Below are positions 8,218-17,353 of a stretch of 64,000 bases of DNA, in pieces. Made by a program: the position numbers and the translations under genes. The notes under the pieces are model-generated. The model made no database searches. It was not told where the DNA came from and saw nothing but the letters and a program-made list of their open reading frames with translations. Source of the DNA: Paenibacillus terricola. Its GTDB lineage: Bacteria; Bacillota; Bacilli; Paenibacillales; Paenibacillaceae. Position 1 is the stretch's first letter. Every line of letters starts with the position of its first letter. The stretch spans positions 558,001 to 622,000 of the forward strand of contig NZ_JACXZA010000002.1 in NCBI RefSeq assembly GCF_014779765.1. The letters run 5' to 3'.

Positions 8218-9963
8218 ATGTGCGATTCATCCGATGATTCATTCATTTGCTACATCAAAGAACTACCTCCCGAATTACAAGCAGAAGCAGCTGCAAGAGC
8301 GATCGAGATCAACCCCGAGAACGCCCCAAAATCCCATCATCTATTGAATCTATCCACACAGGAGCAATCCAACAATCTCAAATTGACTCAACTGTACGCA
8401 AAACGGTGGTCTAGAAAAGGGGTGAACCTGACCGTCGGATTTTTCGGAAATCCTCCCGCAGAATTGAGAGCGCGCATCATGAGCCATATGAACGCATGGA
8501 ATGTGTCCGCTAACATCTTGTTTACGGAAACGGAATTAGCCAACAATCCTCAGGTCCGAATCAGCTTCGATAATTCCGGATATTGGTCTGTAATCGGAAC
8601 GGATATCCTATCGGTACCTCAAGACAAGGCCACGATGAATCTAGGCGGACTCCAAGTGGATACGCCGGATCGTGAGTTCAGGCGTGTTGTGCGTCATGAA
8701 ACGGGGCATACGCTTGGCTTTATGCATGAGCATCAACGTCCCGAGATCACTGCTCACATTGATTCCGACAAGGCCATCGCTCATTATAAAGCCATTTACA
8801 ACTGGTCACCAGAAGTGACAAGAGCGACCATACTTTCGCCCATAAATCCAGATTATACGAACCAAACAATACTGGCAGACCCGAACTCCGTTATGAGTTA
8901 TCCTTTGCCGGCATCCATCATGAAGGATGGCATTGCAATTGAAGCAGGCAGAGACATTAGCGCGTCAGATATGGCGTTCGCTGCCATATTGTACGCTAAG
9001 CCTAATACAACTGGGCGACTCATGCATACGGTACGCAACGCAGACGGAAGCTGGCAACCAATGGTGGACCTGAAAGCGGCATTGAACATTATGGGCCCAA
9101 TCATGTCGATTGCGGGAGCTAGCAACGACAACGGTGATACGCACTTTGTATTCGTCACGCTCTGGGCGGATTCCGGCATACCTGGGGAACTATGGCACCT
9201 GATTCGCCACTCCGATGGCAGCTGGTCGCAGCCGGAAAGCCTCTCTCGGGTATTCAATATTACCATTGGCGTATCAGCAGTCGCAGCGGCAGCCGGGGCG
9301 AATGGTTCTGTTCATTATGCTTTTACAACCAGCGATGGACTTCTGAAGTACACGGTCCGTGAATCATCCGGGAGATGGCAGCCGATGATTGATCTGCATA
9401 CCGAGCTTAAGGTGAAAGGGATGGTCGTAGCGCTTGGAGGAACGAACGGCGCCAACGGTGCTGTACAATTCGCATTCACGACATCGGACGGAAAGCTATG
9501 GCATGCCATCCGAAATTCCGACGGGAACTGGCGGCCACTACTGAAACTATCAACAGAGCTTTCACCCGTGTGGACAGGGGACGTCGTCACGATTGCAGGT
9601 GCTGCAGGTCCATACATCGGAGACACTGTCTTTGTGTTTGCTACACGCCGCGCACGTCTATGGCATTCCGTTCGTCATCGTAACGGTGGGAAGTGGACCG
9701 GATTAAACGATTTAGGCAAAGGATTGAACATGGAGAAACGTGTCGTTGCTGTCGGCGGCTGTGCTGGGGCTGAAGGACAAACACATTTCGTCCTTGCTAC
9801 AGAGGATGGGAAGGTGTGGCATACGATACGTTATTTCGAGGGCGGCTGGCAACCACCGGTTCCACTGGACTGGGTGCTGCCGATTGAAGGCGCTGTGTCG
9901 ATATTAGCGGCTGTGCATGGCGGCAACGGAGAGACTCTCTATGTCATGTCCACCTACCAATAG
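8218..9963 (+). CDS. Astacin-like (M12) zinc metallopeptidase with C-terminal propeller-type repeats
   Basis: 581 residues. The zinc site HETGHTLGFMHE (160-171; H160, E161, H164, H170) and the downstream Met-turn SVMSY (M226) define an astacin/matrixin-type metzincin. From about residue 262 to the end, roughly six repeats of 50-55 residues occur, each with a core like LWHAIRNSDGNWRPL followed by a VVALGGxNGANG-type strand, as in PLL-like lectin propellers (family knowledge). No signal peptide is visible: the N-terminus starts MCDSSDDSFICYIKEL. A G-rich site precedes ATG 8218. It is probably a binding-domain-guided protease whose route of export, if any, is unclear. Confidence 0.85.
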   Translation: MCDSSDDSFICYIKELPPELQAEAAARAIEINPENAPKSHHLLNLSTQEQSNNLKLTQLYAKRWSRKGVNLTVGFFGNPPAELRARIMSHMNAWNVSANILFTETELANNPQVRISFDNSGYWSVIGTDILSVPQDKATMNLGGLQVDTPDREFRRVVRHETGHTLGFMHEHQRPEITAHIDSDKAIAHYKAIYNWSPEVTRATILSPINPDYTNQTILADPNSVMSYPLPASIMKDGIAIEAGRDISASDMAFAAILYAKPNTTGRLMHTVRNADGSWQPMVDLKAALNIMGPIMSIAGASNDNGDTHFVFVTLWADSGIPGELWHLIRHSDGSWSQPESLSRVFNITIGVSAVAAAAGANGSVHYAFTTSDGLLKYTVRESSGRWQPMIDLHTELKVKGMVVALGGTNGANGAVQFAFTTSDGKLWHAIRNSDGNWRPLLKLSTELSPVWTGDVVTIAGAAGPYIGDTVFVFATRRARLWHSVRHRNGGKWTGLNDLGKGLNMEKRVVAVGGCAGAEGQTHFVLATEDGKVWHTIRYFEGGWQPPVPLDWVLPIEGAVSILAAVHGGNGETLYVMSTYQ

Positions 9964-9974
9964 TAATGCTTAAC

Positions 9975-9998
9975 AGCCGCGTAACTGCGGCTTTTTTT
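9975..9998 (+). terminator. Intrinsic terminator after the protease
   Basis: AGCCGC (9975-9980) and GCGGCT (9987-9992) form a stem with a six-base loop, followed by seven T. It begins 12 bp after the stop codon. Confidence 0.9.
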
Positions 9999-10033
9999 GT
10001 TTTATCGATACATTCATATATCGCTTTCCGATT

Positions 10034-10054
10034 GGTCACTAGAACTTATATCGA
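10034..10054 (+). repeat. Dispersed intergenic motif, copy 2
   Basis: GGTCACTAGAACTTATATCGA, matching the 13682-13700 copy over most positions. The rest of the 350-bp gap between the protease and the cellulase shows only an imperfect dyad TTGAAT/ATTCAA at 10269-10287 close to the cellulase start. Confidence 0.5.
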
Positions 10055-10317
10055 TTAGCGTGACTGGCAGCTAGATTCATCTCGTCCTCGTTCTCGGATT
10101 TTTGAATTGGATGATTGAATTTTTCCAGATGTTGGCTGTATGATTAATAGGACTGACTGTGGACGTGGTGGTATTAATGCTTCTGATACCCTCTACCTTC
10201 CATACTCAATCAGGCGCATTCAATAGTTCGAAGATGAAAGGGGGCGATGAATAGAGTCGGGAGACTCGTTGAATTGGTTTCATTCAAATTACAAAGAAGA
10301 AGCGGAGGTTACATGTT

Positions 10318-12555
10318 ATGGCATTTAAAATGAAGTTTCTCAGGACTTATTTGTCAGCCGCGGTTTTAGCGATTGCGACCGCTATTTCCGGCTGGAGCTC
10401 GACAGCATCGGCCGCGCTCACGAACGATTTCGATCAATTGAACGCTTCGCAGATCGTAGCTCAAATGGGTGCTGGCTGGAATCTCGGAAACCAACTCGAA
10501 GCGAGCAACAACGGTACGCCAAGCGAAACAGCGTGGGGCAATCCGGTTATAACGCAGGCACTCATCCAAAAGGTAAAAGCAGCGGGATTCAAAACGATCC
10601 GTATTCCGGTTTCGTATTTGAATCTGATCGGAAGCGCACCGAATTATACGATCAACTCAACTTGGATGAACAGAATAAAGACGGTGGTCGACTATGCCTA
10701 CAACGAGGGTTTGACTGTCATCATCAACATTCATGGAGACGGTTACAATTCCGTCGTCGGCTCTTGGCTATTAGTTAATTCAGGCGATCAAACGACGATT
10801 AAGGCCAAATACCAAAAGGTGTGGCAGCAGATCGCGAATACGTTCGTTAACTATGACGAGCGTTTAATTTTCGAATCGATGAACGAGGAATTCGACGGTA
10901 CTTACGGTACGCCCAACACCGCTTACTATGCCAACCTAAATGCATATAATCAGATCTTCGTCGATACCGTGAGACAAACCGGAGGCAACAACAGTGCAAG
11001 GTGGCTTCTCATTCCAGGCTGGAATACGAATATCGATTATACGGTCGGCAATTACGGATTCGTGATGCCAACGGATCAATATCGTTCTACTGCGATTCCA
11101 AGTACAGAGAAGAGAATCATGCTCTCGGTTCATTATTATTCGCCGTGGGACTTCGCCGGAGAGGAGTCAGGAAACATTACGCAGTGGGGTGCTACAGCAG
11201 CTAACGCATCGAAGAAGTCAACCTGGGGACAGGAAGATTATTTGGAATCGCAAATGAAGTCCGTTTACGACAAGTTCGTCTCGCAAGGGTATCCTGCCGT
11301 CATCGGCGAATTCGGCTCCATCGATAAAACCGCCTATGATTCGACGAATAATACGTACCGCGCTGCATTCGCCAAAGCAATAGCCGCAACAGCTAAGAAA
11401 TACAGCTCCGTACCCGTTTATTGGGATAACGGATATAACGGACAGCATGGCTTCGGATTGTTCAACCGGTCTACCTATGCGGTCACTCAGCAAGGCATTA
11501 TCGATGCGATCATGAGCGGGATCGGTAATACGACAGCGAACAACTCGACGATTACGCCTTCGATCGCTTCGTTCGACAAGAAGACGGCTAACCAAGCCGA
11601 CATCGCTGTTACAATGACACTAAATGGCAACACGCTTAGCGGCATTAAGAATGGCTCTGCCACACTCGTATCCGGAACGGACTACGCGATATCGGGCAAC
11701 ACGGTCACGATTAAGAAAAGCTACCTCGCCGCGCAGGCTGTTGGCACGACGAACCTGACGTTCGACTTCAGCGCAGGCTCCGATCCGATTCTGGCGATAT
11801 CGATCGTTGACACCTCGGTCACGGTCGCCCTGCCAGGCGCCTTTACGGCTTCCGGCACGTCCGGCAATGCAAGCGCGACACTGACGTGGACGGCTTCTTC
11901 GGGAGCAGCTTCGTACAAAGTTGAACGCGCAACAGGAAGTGGCGCCTATACGACGATCGCATCGAATCTGACCAGCTTAACGTACACGGATACGACGGCT
12001 GTGAACGGAACGCTATACAACTACCGTGTCGTCGCATCCAATACAGCAGGCTCGACGAACTCCAACGTCGTCACGCTGACTCCGGCGGGAACAACGACTA
12101 CGGGCAGCTTCAAAATTCAAATGTACAGCGGTAATACGACCGCATCCAGCAACACGATCGCTCCGCGCGTTAAGATCGTAAACACAGGTACGACGTCGCT
12201 GAACCTCTCAACGGTCAAGCTGCGCTACTACTACACAATTGATGCGAACATTACACAAGCGTTCTGGTACGACTGGGCGAGCGTCGGCAGCAGCAATGTA
12301 ACCGGATCATTCGTTACGATGGCGACGCCGAAATCGGGGGCTGATACGTACTTCGAAATTGGCTTCGCAAGCGCCGCAGGCTCACTGGCGCCAGGCGCGG
12401 CAGCCGAGATCCAGATCCGCATCTCCCGCACGGATTGGAGCAATTATACCCAGTCAGGCGACTATTCGTTCAGCCCGACCGGCACTAGCTACGTCGATTG
12501 GACGAAGATGACTGGTTATGTGAACGGAGCACTGCAATGGGGCATCGAACCGTAA
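10318..12555 (+). CDS. Secreted modular endoglucanase: GH5 - X2 - FN3 - CBM3
   Basis: 745 residues. A Sec signal peptide ends near residue 32 (STASAA). The GH5 domain (about 40-400) contains GWNLGNQLEA, the acid/base E190 in ESMNEE and the nucleophile E331 in VIGEFGS, fitting GH5_4/GH5_2-type beta-1,4-glucanases. Then follow an X2-type Ig module (about 405-495, with DKKTANQADIAVTMTLNG), an FN3 domain (about 503-588) and a C-terminal family 3 cellulose-binding module (about 595-745, KIQMYSGNTTASSNTIAPRV). It hydrolyses cellulose or mixed-linkage glucans outside the cell. GGAGG precedes ATG 10318. It is unrelated to its neighbours. Confidence 0.93.
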   Translation: MAFKMKFLRTYLSAAVLAIATAISGWSSTASAALTNDFDQLNASQIVAQMGAGWNLGNQLEASNNGTPSETAWGNPVITQALIQKVKAAGFKTIRIPVSYLNLIGSAPNYTINSTWMNRIKTVVDYAYNEGLTVIINIHGDGYNSVVGSWLLVNSGDQTTIKAKYQKVWQQIANTFVNYDERLIFESMNEEFDGTYGTPNTAYYANLNAYNQIFVDTVRQTGGNNSARWLLIPGWNTNIDYTVGNYGFVMPTDQYRSTAIPSTEKRIMLSVHYYSPWDFAGEESGNITQWGATAANASKKSTWGQEDYLESQMKSVYDKFVSQGYPAVIGEFGSIDKTAYDSTNNTYRAAFAKAIAATAKKYSSVPVYWDNGYNGQHGFGLFNRSTYAVTQQGIIDAIMSGIGNTTANNSTITPSIASFDKKTANQADIAVTMTLNGNTLSGIKNGSATLVSGTDYAISGNTVTIKKSYLAAQAVGTTNLTFDFSAGSDPILAISIVDTSVTVALPGAFTASGTSGNASATLTWTASSGAASYKVERATGSGAYTTIASNLTSLTYTDTTAVNGTLYNYRVVASNTAGSTNSNVVTLTPAGTTTTGSFKIQMYSGNTTASSNTIAPRVKIVNTGTTSLNLSTVKLRYYYTIDANITQAFWYDWASVGSSNVTGSFVTMATPKSGADTYFEIGFASAAGSLAPGAAAEIQIRISRTDWSNYTQSGDYSFSPTGTSYVDWTKMTGYVNGALQWGIEP

Positions 12556-12661
12556 AGCTGGAATTCTATTGAATTGGTCTAATTCGTTTGACCGAAATGC
12601 TTTGCAATCTCCTTCGAATCAGTTAAGGTAGAGTTATCTGATAGGTAAAGGAGAGTTATTC

Positions 12662-13657
12662 ATGACGGAACAACGCATCGTGAAATGGGGCATCATGGGA
12701 CCGGGAGGCATCTCGGACAACTTCGCTACGGAGCTGCCGCACGCGCCGGGTGCAGAGCTCGTCGCCGTCGCGGGACGATCGCTCGACAAGGCGCAAGCAT
12801 TCGCCGAGAAATTCGGCATCCCGCGCGCATATGGCAGCTGTGAAGAGCTCGCAGCCGATCCGGACGTCGAGATCGTCTATATTGGCACGCTGCACCCGAT
12901 CCACAAAGAGAACGCGCTGACGCTGCTGCGCGGCGGCAAGTCTGTGCTCTGTGAGAAGCCGTTCACGATCAACGCTGCCGAGGCTAGGGAGATTGCGGAC
13001 CTTGCTCGTCAGAAGGGCCTATTCCTGATGGAAGCGATGTGGACGCGGTACCTGCCAGCAATCGTTAAGGTGAGGGAGTGGCTGGACAGCGGCGCGATCG
13101 GCGACGTGCGCATACTGAAGGCCGAGTTCGGCTTCGACGCGGGCTGGAATCCTGAAGGCCGGTTGCTGAACAAGGAAAAGGGCGGCGGCACGCTGCTCGA
13201 CGCCGGAATCTACCCGGTATCTTTCGCGTCGATGGTGTATGGCGGTGAGCAGCCGTCTAAGATCGCGAGCTCTGTCCTGATCGGCGAGACAGGCGTGGAT
13301 GAGCAATTCTCGCTGCTGTTCGAATATGGCGGCGGCCGCACCGCCGCCTTGCACAGCTCGGTACGACTTTCTATGACCAACGATGCCGTCATCTACGGTA
13401 CGAAGGGGCGGATCGAAATTCCAGGATTCCTGTTCGCCAAGACCGCGACGCTGCATGTGAACGGGGAGGAACCAATCGTCTTCAAGCACGAGCTCGAGCC
13501 TTCCGGCCACTTCTACCAGGCGATTGAGGCTATGGAGTGCCTGCGCGAAGGTCGCAAGGAGAGCCAAGTCTTGACCGTCGACGAGACGGTTCGCATCATG
13601 GAGACGCTAGATCGGATCCGGGAGCCATGGGGACTTAAGTATCCAAGCGAAGCGTGA
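12662..13657 (+). CDS. Gfo/Idh/MocA-family NAD(P)-dependent oxidoreductase
   Basis: 331 residues. An N-terminal Rossmann domain (VKWGIMGPGGISDNFATEL, about 6-24) is followed by the LCEKPFTINAAEA segment (about 96-108), whose EKP is the family hallmark, and a C-terminal alpha/beta domain. Members oxidise sugars or sugar derivatives (trans-1,2-dihydrobenzene-1,2-diol dehydrogenase subgroup here). AAGGAGAG sits before ATG 12662. It is GC-richer than its surroundings, stands alone, and is followed by an intrinsic terminator. The substrate cannot be assigned. Confidence 0.88.
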   Translation: MTEQRIVKWGIMGPGGISDNFATELPHAPGAELVAVAGRSLDKAQAFAEKFGIPRAYGSCEELAADPDVEIVYIGTLHPIHKENALTLLRGGKSVLCEKPFTINAAEAREIADLARQKGLFLMEAMWTRYLPAIVKVREWLDSGAIGDVRILKAEFGFDAGWNPEGRLLNKEKGGGTLLDAGIYPVSFASMVYGGEQPSKIASSVLIGETGVDEQFSLLFEYGGGRTAALHSSVRLSMTNDAVIYGTKGRIEIPGFLFAKTATLHVNGEEPIVFKHELEPSGHFYQAIEAMECLREGRKESQVLTVDETVRIMETLDRIREPWGLKYPSEA

Positions 13658-13681
13658 TCGGTCGAGTCGACAAATGTAGGA

Positions 13682-13700
13682 TGACAAGAACTTATATCGA
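13682..13700 (+). repeat. Dispersed intergenic motif, copy 3
   Basis: TGACAAGAACTTATATCGA, placed four bases before a terminator stem. Confidence 0.55.
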
Positions 13701-13703
13701 ATG

Positions 13704-13730
13704 AATGCCGCAGCCTTGCGGCATTTTTTT
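13704..13730 (+). terminator. Intrinsic terminator after the oxidoreductase
   Basis: AATGCCGCA (13704-13712) pairs with TGCGGCATT (13717-13725), followed by a T-run. Confidence 0.9.
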
Positions 13731-13858
13731 ATTTTAAGGATGCCTGACTGAATCAGACAAGAGGCAGTTACGCGTGGGTTCCGCGAGGCATAAGTGCTGA
13801 AACCGGTCATACAGTTTGATTAACAGCAAGGAGAGAAGAGAAATGGTGAGGTGCTAAT

Positions 13859-14212
13859 ATGGATGAACAAATTTTATGGTCAGGCAAGCCATTTAATTAC
13901 GGGCTCCCGTCATTTACCAAGTACACAATTTCTAACACTAGAATTATTATTGAGTCGGGGATCGTGACCAAGCGAAGAAAAGAGATTAGACTGTATAGAA
14001 TTCGTGATGGTTCTACTAAAAGAAACTTGTGGGAGCGTATATTGGGCATTGGTGACATTACCGTAATTTCTACTGATGCCGATTTGCCAGTGTTTGCGCT
14101 CAGAAATATTAGAAAGCCTGTTGCTGTAGCAGACATACTGCTTAATGCAGCAGATATATCAAGAAAAACGAATCGCGCTTATGAAATGACCGAAGTTCAC
14201 ACGGATCAATAA
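13859..14212 (+). CDS. Bacterial PH-domain (bPH_2-like) protein
   Basis: 117 residues without a membrane segment. The pattern LWSGKPFNYGL, then YTISNTRIIIESGIVTKRRK and EIRLYRIRD, matches bacterial PH-like domains of the YdbS/YdbT type, which normally sit next to membrane segments (family knowledge). Here only the soluble domain is present. GTGAGGTG precedes ATG 13859. Its role is unknown; the gene converges on the methyltransferase. Confidence 0.65.
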   Translation: MDEQILWSGKPFNYGLPSFTKYTISNTRIIIESGIVTKRRKEIRLYRIRDGSTKRNLWERILGIGDITVISTDADLPVFALRNIRKPVAVADILLNAADISRKTNRAYEMTEVHTDQ

Positions 14213-14268
14213 ACACGTATTGTTGTCCGATGGACGAAGCGACAGAAATAGGCACACGGCATCTTCAT

Positions 14269-14979
14269 TCAAACTTTCCATGCCGTAATTACAATACTGC
14301 CCATTACATTAGAGAAGGTGCTCATCAGGCGTTCATTTTGCTTCATCATCGCAACTACATCTGGTTTCGTGAATAGTTCGTGATCCATTACCCGCAGAGG
14401 ATCGTTATCGTTGGTCGGTTGTTTAATCTGTACAAAATGAGAGGCGGAGTAATGATGAAAACCTGATTTGCCAATCAGGTTCAGCCACTCCGGCACAGTT
14501 CGCATATGATGAAGTCCGTAGAATGACTGGAGTTTTTTCTTTTGCACCGCGGTTAATTTTCTAGCAAAAGCCAACTCACGATCGTAAAGCACGCCTTGTG
14601 GTTTCAGCACTCGCAAATATTCCCGCATAGCCGTGCTTCCTTGGGTAAAAGCCGTAACCGACTCCGTAAAAACGACATCAAACGTCTCATCCGGAAAAGG
14701 CAAGGAACTGACATCCGCATGGACGATGCGGACGGGAAATCCGCTTATCTTCGCACGGTGGATTGCTTTCAGAAGCATATCCTTGTTCCGATCTATAGCT
14801 GTCACGTCGCAGCCCAAACCGGCTAAATAACAGGCAGTCCGACCTGTTCCGCAACCTGCCTCCAGCACTTTTGTACCGCGCGCAAATCCGATTTGTCCGA
14901 TTAATTCTTTAGTCGCTTGGAAACCGCCTGGATGCGCGCTTCCTTCGCCGAGCCGGGCTAATAATGTAGGGTAATCCAT
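14269..14979 (-). CDS. Class I SAM-dependent methyltransferase
   Basis: 236 residues. VLEAGCGTGRTACYLAGLG (about 38-56) is the SAM-binding motif I; VTAIDRNKDML follows as motif II, and LPFPDETFDVVFTES as the post-II/III region. There are no membrane segments. The substrate is not deducible; the closest general class is UbiE/Methyltransf_11-type. A GAGGTG site lies before ATG (minus strand) at 14979. Confidence 0.85.
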   Translation of the reverse strand: MDYPTLLARLGEGSAHPGGFQATKELIGQIGFARGTKVLEAGCGTGRTACYLAGLGCDVTAIDRNKDMLLKAIHRAKISGFPVRIVHADVSSLPFPDETFDVVFTESVTAFTQGSTAMREYLRVLKPQGVLYDRELAFARKLTAVQKKKLQSFYGLHHMRTVPEWLNLIGKSGFHHYSASHFVQIKQPTNDNDPLRVMDHELFTKPDVVAMMKQNERLMSTFSNVMGSIVITAWKV

Positions 14980-15161
14980 CGCGTAATCACCTCTTCCTCT
15001 TCCGATATCCTATGCAAAACTACCGCCATGACTACACCCATTCATCACTAGTAACAGAGCACATCTCGTTTTTTTCCAAATAGAAGACAATCGTACAGTC
15101 CTTATAGCAGATTCTCTCATAATCTAGGATAAACAAGCTGCAGGTTAGGAGGAATAAAGAT

Positions 15162-15500
15162 ATGCAGGAAGTTTATCCAATTGCCCATAATACGGTCTAT
15201 CCTTACATCGGACGGAGAGTCAGTGCGGTTACGAATGACGGAAGACATTTTATCGGAACGATAAAAGGAGTAGCCGACGGTAAGTTAATGCTGGAGGATT
15301 GTACGCTTGACAGCAAACCTTTATCTATGTCATCCGCTCATTCCAAGAAACAAATGCGCTCCATGCATCAAGCTAGACTGTCCAGTTATTATGATGGTTA
15401 TGGCGGGGGTTATGGCGGTTGCGGCGGAGGCTGCGGTGACTTCTTTTTTCCGTTTGCAATTCTTGCTTCGCTTTTCATTTTGCCTTTCTTCTGTATTTGA
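15162..15500 (+). CDS. LSm-like barrel protein with Gly/Tyr/Cys-rich segment and C-terminal hydrophobic tail
   Basis: 112 residues. The first 50 (GRRVSAVTNDGRHFIGTIKG, then KLMLEDC) read as a small Sm-like beta barrel. A Gly/Tyr stretch follows (about 77-92, YGGGYGGCGGGCG), then a hydrophobic tail of about 20 residues. The same barrel pattern is present in the next gene, so the two are paralogous at their N-termini. TAGGAGGAA precedes ATG 15162. The composition resembles spore coat or envelope components, but this is inference only. Confidence 0.65.
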   Translation: MQEVYPIAHNTVYPYIGRRVSAVTNDGRHFIGTIKGVADGKLMLEDCTLDSKPLSMSSAHSKKQMRSMHQARLSSYYDGYGGGYGGCGGGCGDFFFPFAILASLFILPFFCI

Positions 15501-15542
15501 TTCCGGTGGACACGACTTCTAATGATGAAGAGAGGTAACACG

Positions 15543-16046
15543 ATGGCAACCAGGAAAGCTCCTAGAAGAAGAGAACCTGTAGGTAGAGCTCTTGCGGTCA
15601 AACAAGCTTATCGTTGTGTCGGGCAGCCCGTTTGCGTGTTGTTAAATGACGGTAATTGTTATGTCGGAACGGTTCAAGCCATTCATAACCATCAGCTAAT
15701 CCTTTCCGAAACGAGAAGTTGTGGGAGAGTGAAACTTTCGGATCGTTCCAAGACGCCGGAGGTGCAAGTATCGGGACTGCTGGATTCCTTGATAGGGGGA
15801 ATCGGTGCGCTCAATTCTATTAGTTCAATGGCAACAGGCTTATTGAAGCCGAAGCCATCCTTCCCGTCGGGTTCTTCAGGAGTGGGAGTTCAAAAACAAG
15901 TAGAATCGGAAGGCCCATCAGTGCCTGCAGGCGGAGGTCAGCAGAGCGGTTTTCTCGGGTCTTTTAAACAAATGATGCCGACTATCCAAGTTGGACTTAA
16001 TGTGGTGAAGCAGATAATGCCTTTAATGGGTATGTTCAAAATTTAA
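15543..16046 (+). CDS. LSm-like barrel protein, 167 aa, basic N-terminus
   Basis: ATG 15543 follows GAGAGGTAA; the upstream in-frame ATG at 15522 has no site. A basic start (MATRKAPRRREP) is followed by a barrel (GQPVCVLLNDGNCYVGTVQA, then QLILSE) similar to the preceding protein, a proline/serine/glycine linker and a hydrophobic C-terminal helix ending LMGMFKI. It is co-directional with and 42 bp from the previous gene, so probably one transcript ending at the 16061 terminator. Function unknown; spore-surface or nucleic-acid binding roles are both possible. Confidence 0.6.
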   Translation: MATRKAPRRREPVGRALAVKQAYRCVGQPVCVLLNDGNCYVGTVQAIHNHQLILSETRSCGRVKLSDRSKTPEVQVSGLLDSLIGGIGALNSISSMATGLLKPKPSFPSGSSGVGVQKQVESEGPSVPAGGGQQSGFLGSFKQMMPTIQVGLNVVKQIMPLMGMFKI

Positions 16047-16060
16047 TGCTTAACACAACA

Positions 16061-16097
16061 AACAAGAGCAAGATTCTCGCGGATCTTGCTCTTTGTT
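16061..16097 (+). terminator. Strong intrinsic terminator
   Basis: AACAAGAGCAAGAT (16061-16074) pairs perfectly with ATCTTGCTCTTTGTT (16083-16097). It ends the LSm-like gene pair. Confidence 0.88.
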
Positions 16098-16260
16098 CTA
16101 CATAAGAGAAGAATCATTGGCTTCGAAGAACCATAACTCCTTTTATAGGCTTATGCATATATTGTGATCTGAGAGATTGGATAATGCCGAAACAATGTGA
16201 AGGAGGAAGTCGTCTAAATTAGGGCAATCCGTATTCGTTATGACAAAGGGAGAAGATCGA

Positions 16261-16752
16261 TTGAAAAACATACTGGTAATCAGTTCGCTGATTGTATTAA
16301 CACTGTTGGCCGCTTGCTCTTCCGTAACAGACAAACAAGCCACAAGCGATGACGGGAAATCTGTAACCACAAGCAGTTCCACAACTACTAATAAGCAACC
16401 TACTACGAAAGCACACGCAGAGCTCCTGGATGAAAGGGCATATCAGGGGGATGAGCTTGCGGCCATAAAGGTAATCAATCAACGGGTATCGGCCTTTAAT
16501 GAACGGAATGTTGACAACTACGCGGCAGCCTACACTTCGGATGCAGCGTCAGGCATCGATCAAAACATCTTTCAAGAAATGAAGACGACCATCACAAAAT
16601 TGACTACTCCTAAATTCATAGTGGTTACGAAAGATGGGATCTCTGTCTTTGTCCACGAGAGTTATCAAGATTCGTCATTTGGTCCGGAAGGGGATACATT
16701 ATATACGCTGATGAAGGTGGACGGAAAGTGGAAGATCAGCGGAACCGATTAA
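16261..16752 (+). CDS. Lipoprotein with NTF2-like domain
   Basis: I place the start at TTG 16261 because AAGGGAGA lies 7 bases before it, giving a clean lipoprotein signal ending LTLLAAC (lipobox LAAC, cysteine near residue 20). A Ser/Thr-rich linker follows, then a domain of about 100 residues (INQRVSAFNERNVDNYAAAY, ending VDGKWKISGTD) with the pattern of NTF2/SnoaL-like proteins. It is expected to be anchored outside the membrane. Function unknown. An ATG further upstream (16240) would spoil the signal peptide. Confidence 0.75.
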   Translation: MKNILVISSLIVLTLLAACSSVTDKQATSDDGKSVTTSSSTTTNKQPTTKAHAELLDERAYQGDELAAIKVINQRVSAFNERNVDNYAAAYTSDAASGIDQNIFQEMKTTITKLTTPKFIVVTKDGISVFVHESYQDSSFGPEGDTLYTLMKVDGKWKISGTD

Positions 16753-16780
16753 TTTTATTCACAAGAGAGGAGAATGCTTA

Positions 16781-17245
16781 TTGCTGCAGAGATACAATAC
16801 ATCAGACCAGAATCAATTGGAGAAGTTTATGGAGACGATGTATCTTTCCAGAGGATATGTCTTTGATCCTGAAGGGTCGCATTCAGATATTAGAAGTATT
16901 GAGTTGCTATATTTCCACACAGGAGGAGGGTTCTGGTTATTGAAGGAAGGACAGAGCGTTATTGGGACTATTTGTTTAAAGGGTATTGATTCTAAGAACA
17001 GAATTGGTGAAATAAAGAGATTCTTTGTCTTACCTGAATATCAAAATAAGGGTTACGGCAAAAGCATGATGTGCCAAATAATAGAGTTTGCAAAACAAGC
17101 TGGGTTTAAAATGCTGCGGTTGGACACGGAGAAACAATCTTATAAAGCGATCTCAGTGTTTCGAAGTTTTGGCTTCTATGAGATACCGAAATACAATGAT
17201 AATGATTTTGCCGAAATATTTATGGAATTATCCATTGTGTCATAA
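16781..17245 (+). CDS. GNAT-family N-acetyltransferase
   Basis: 154 residues. FFVLPEYQNKGYGKSMMCQI (about 85-104) is the acetyl-CoA-binding motif A with the R/Q-x-x-G-x-G/A pattern (QNKGYG), followed by the motif B strand LRLDTEKQSYKAISVFRSFG. The start is TTG 16781 after GAGAGGAG. It begins 28 bp after the lipoprotein gene and ends at a terminator shared with the convergent ATPase. Substrate unknown. Confidence 0.85.
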   Translation: MLQRYNTSDQNQLEKFMETMYLSRGYVFDPEGSHSDIRSIELLYFHTGGGFWLLKEGQSVIGTICLKGIDSKNRIGEIKRFFVLPEYQNKGYGKSMMCQIIEFAKQAGFKMLRLDTEKQSYKAISVFRSFGFYEIPKYNDNDFAEIFMELSIVS

Positions 17246-17312
17246 CGAATCTAATATTTGTCTTTGGGACGCCCAATACTTCTCAGTTATGATGAGTGTC
17301 TAATCGATAAAC

Positions 17313-17350
17313 AAAACAGGCAGAGAGTAACATCTCCGCCTGTTTTATTT
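17313..17350. terminator. Bidirectional terminator between GNAT and P-type ATPase
   Basis: AAAACAGGC (17313-17321) pairs with GCCTGTTTT (17338-17346), with inner GAG/CTC pairing. A T-run follows on + and the complementary A-run serves the minus strand. Confidence 0.85.
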
Positions 17351-17353
17351 TCA

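Noticed and set aside
8147-8347. 66-codon frame overlapping the astacin-like gene start
   Set aside because: It overlaps the well-supported protease in another frame and has no protein features.
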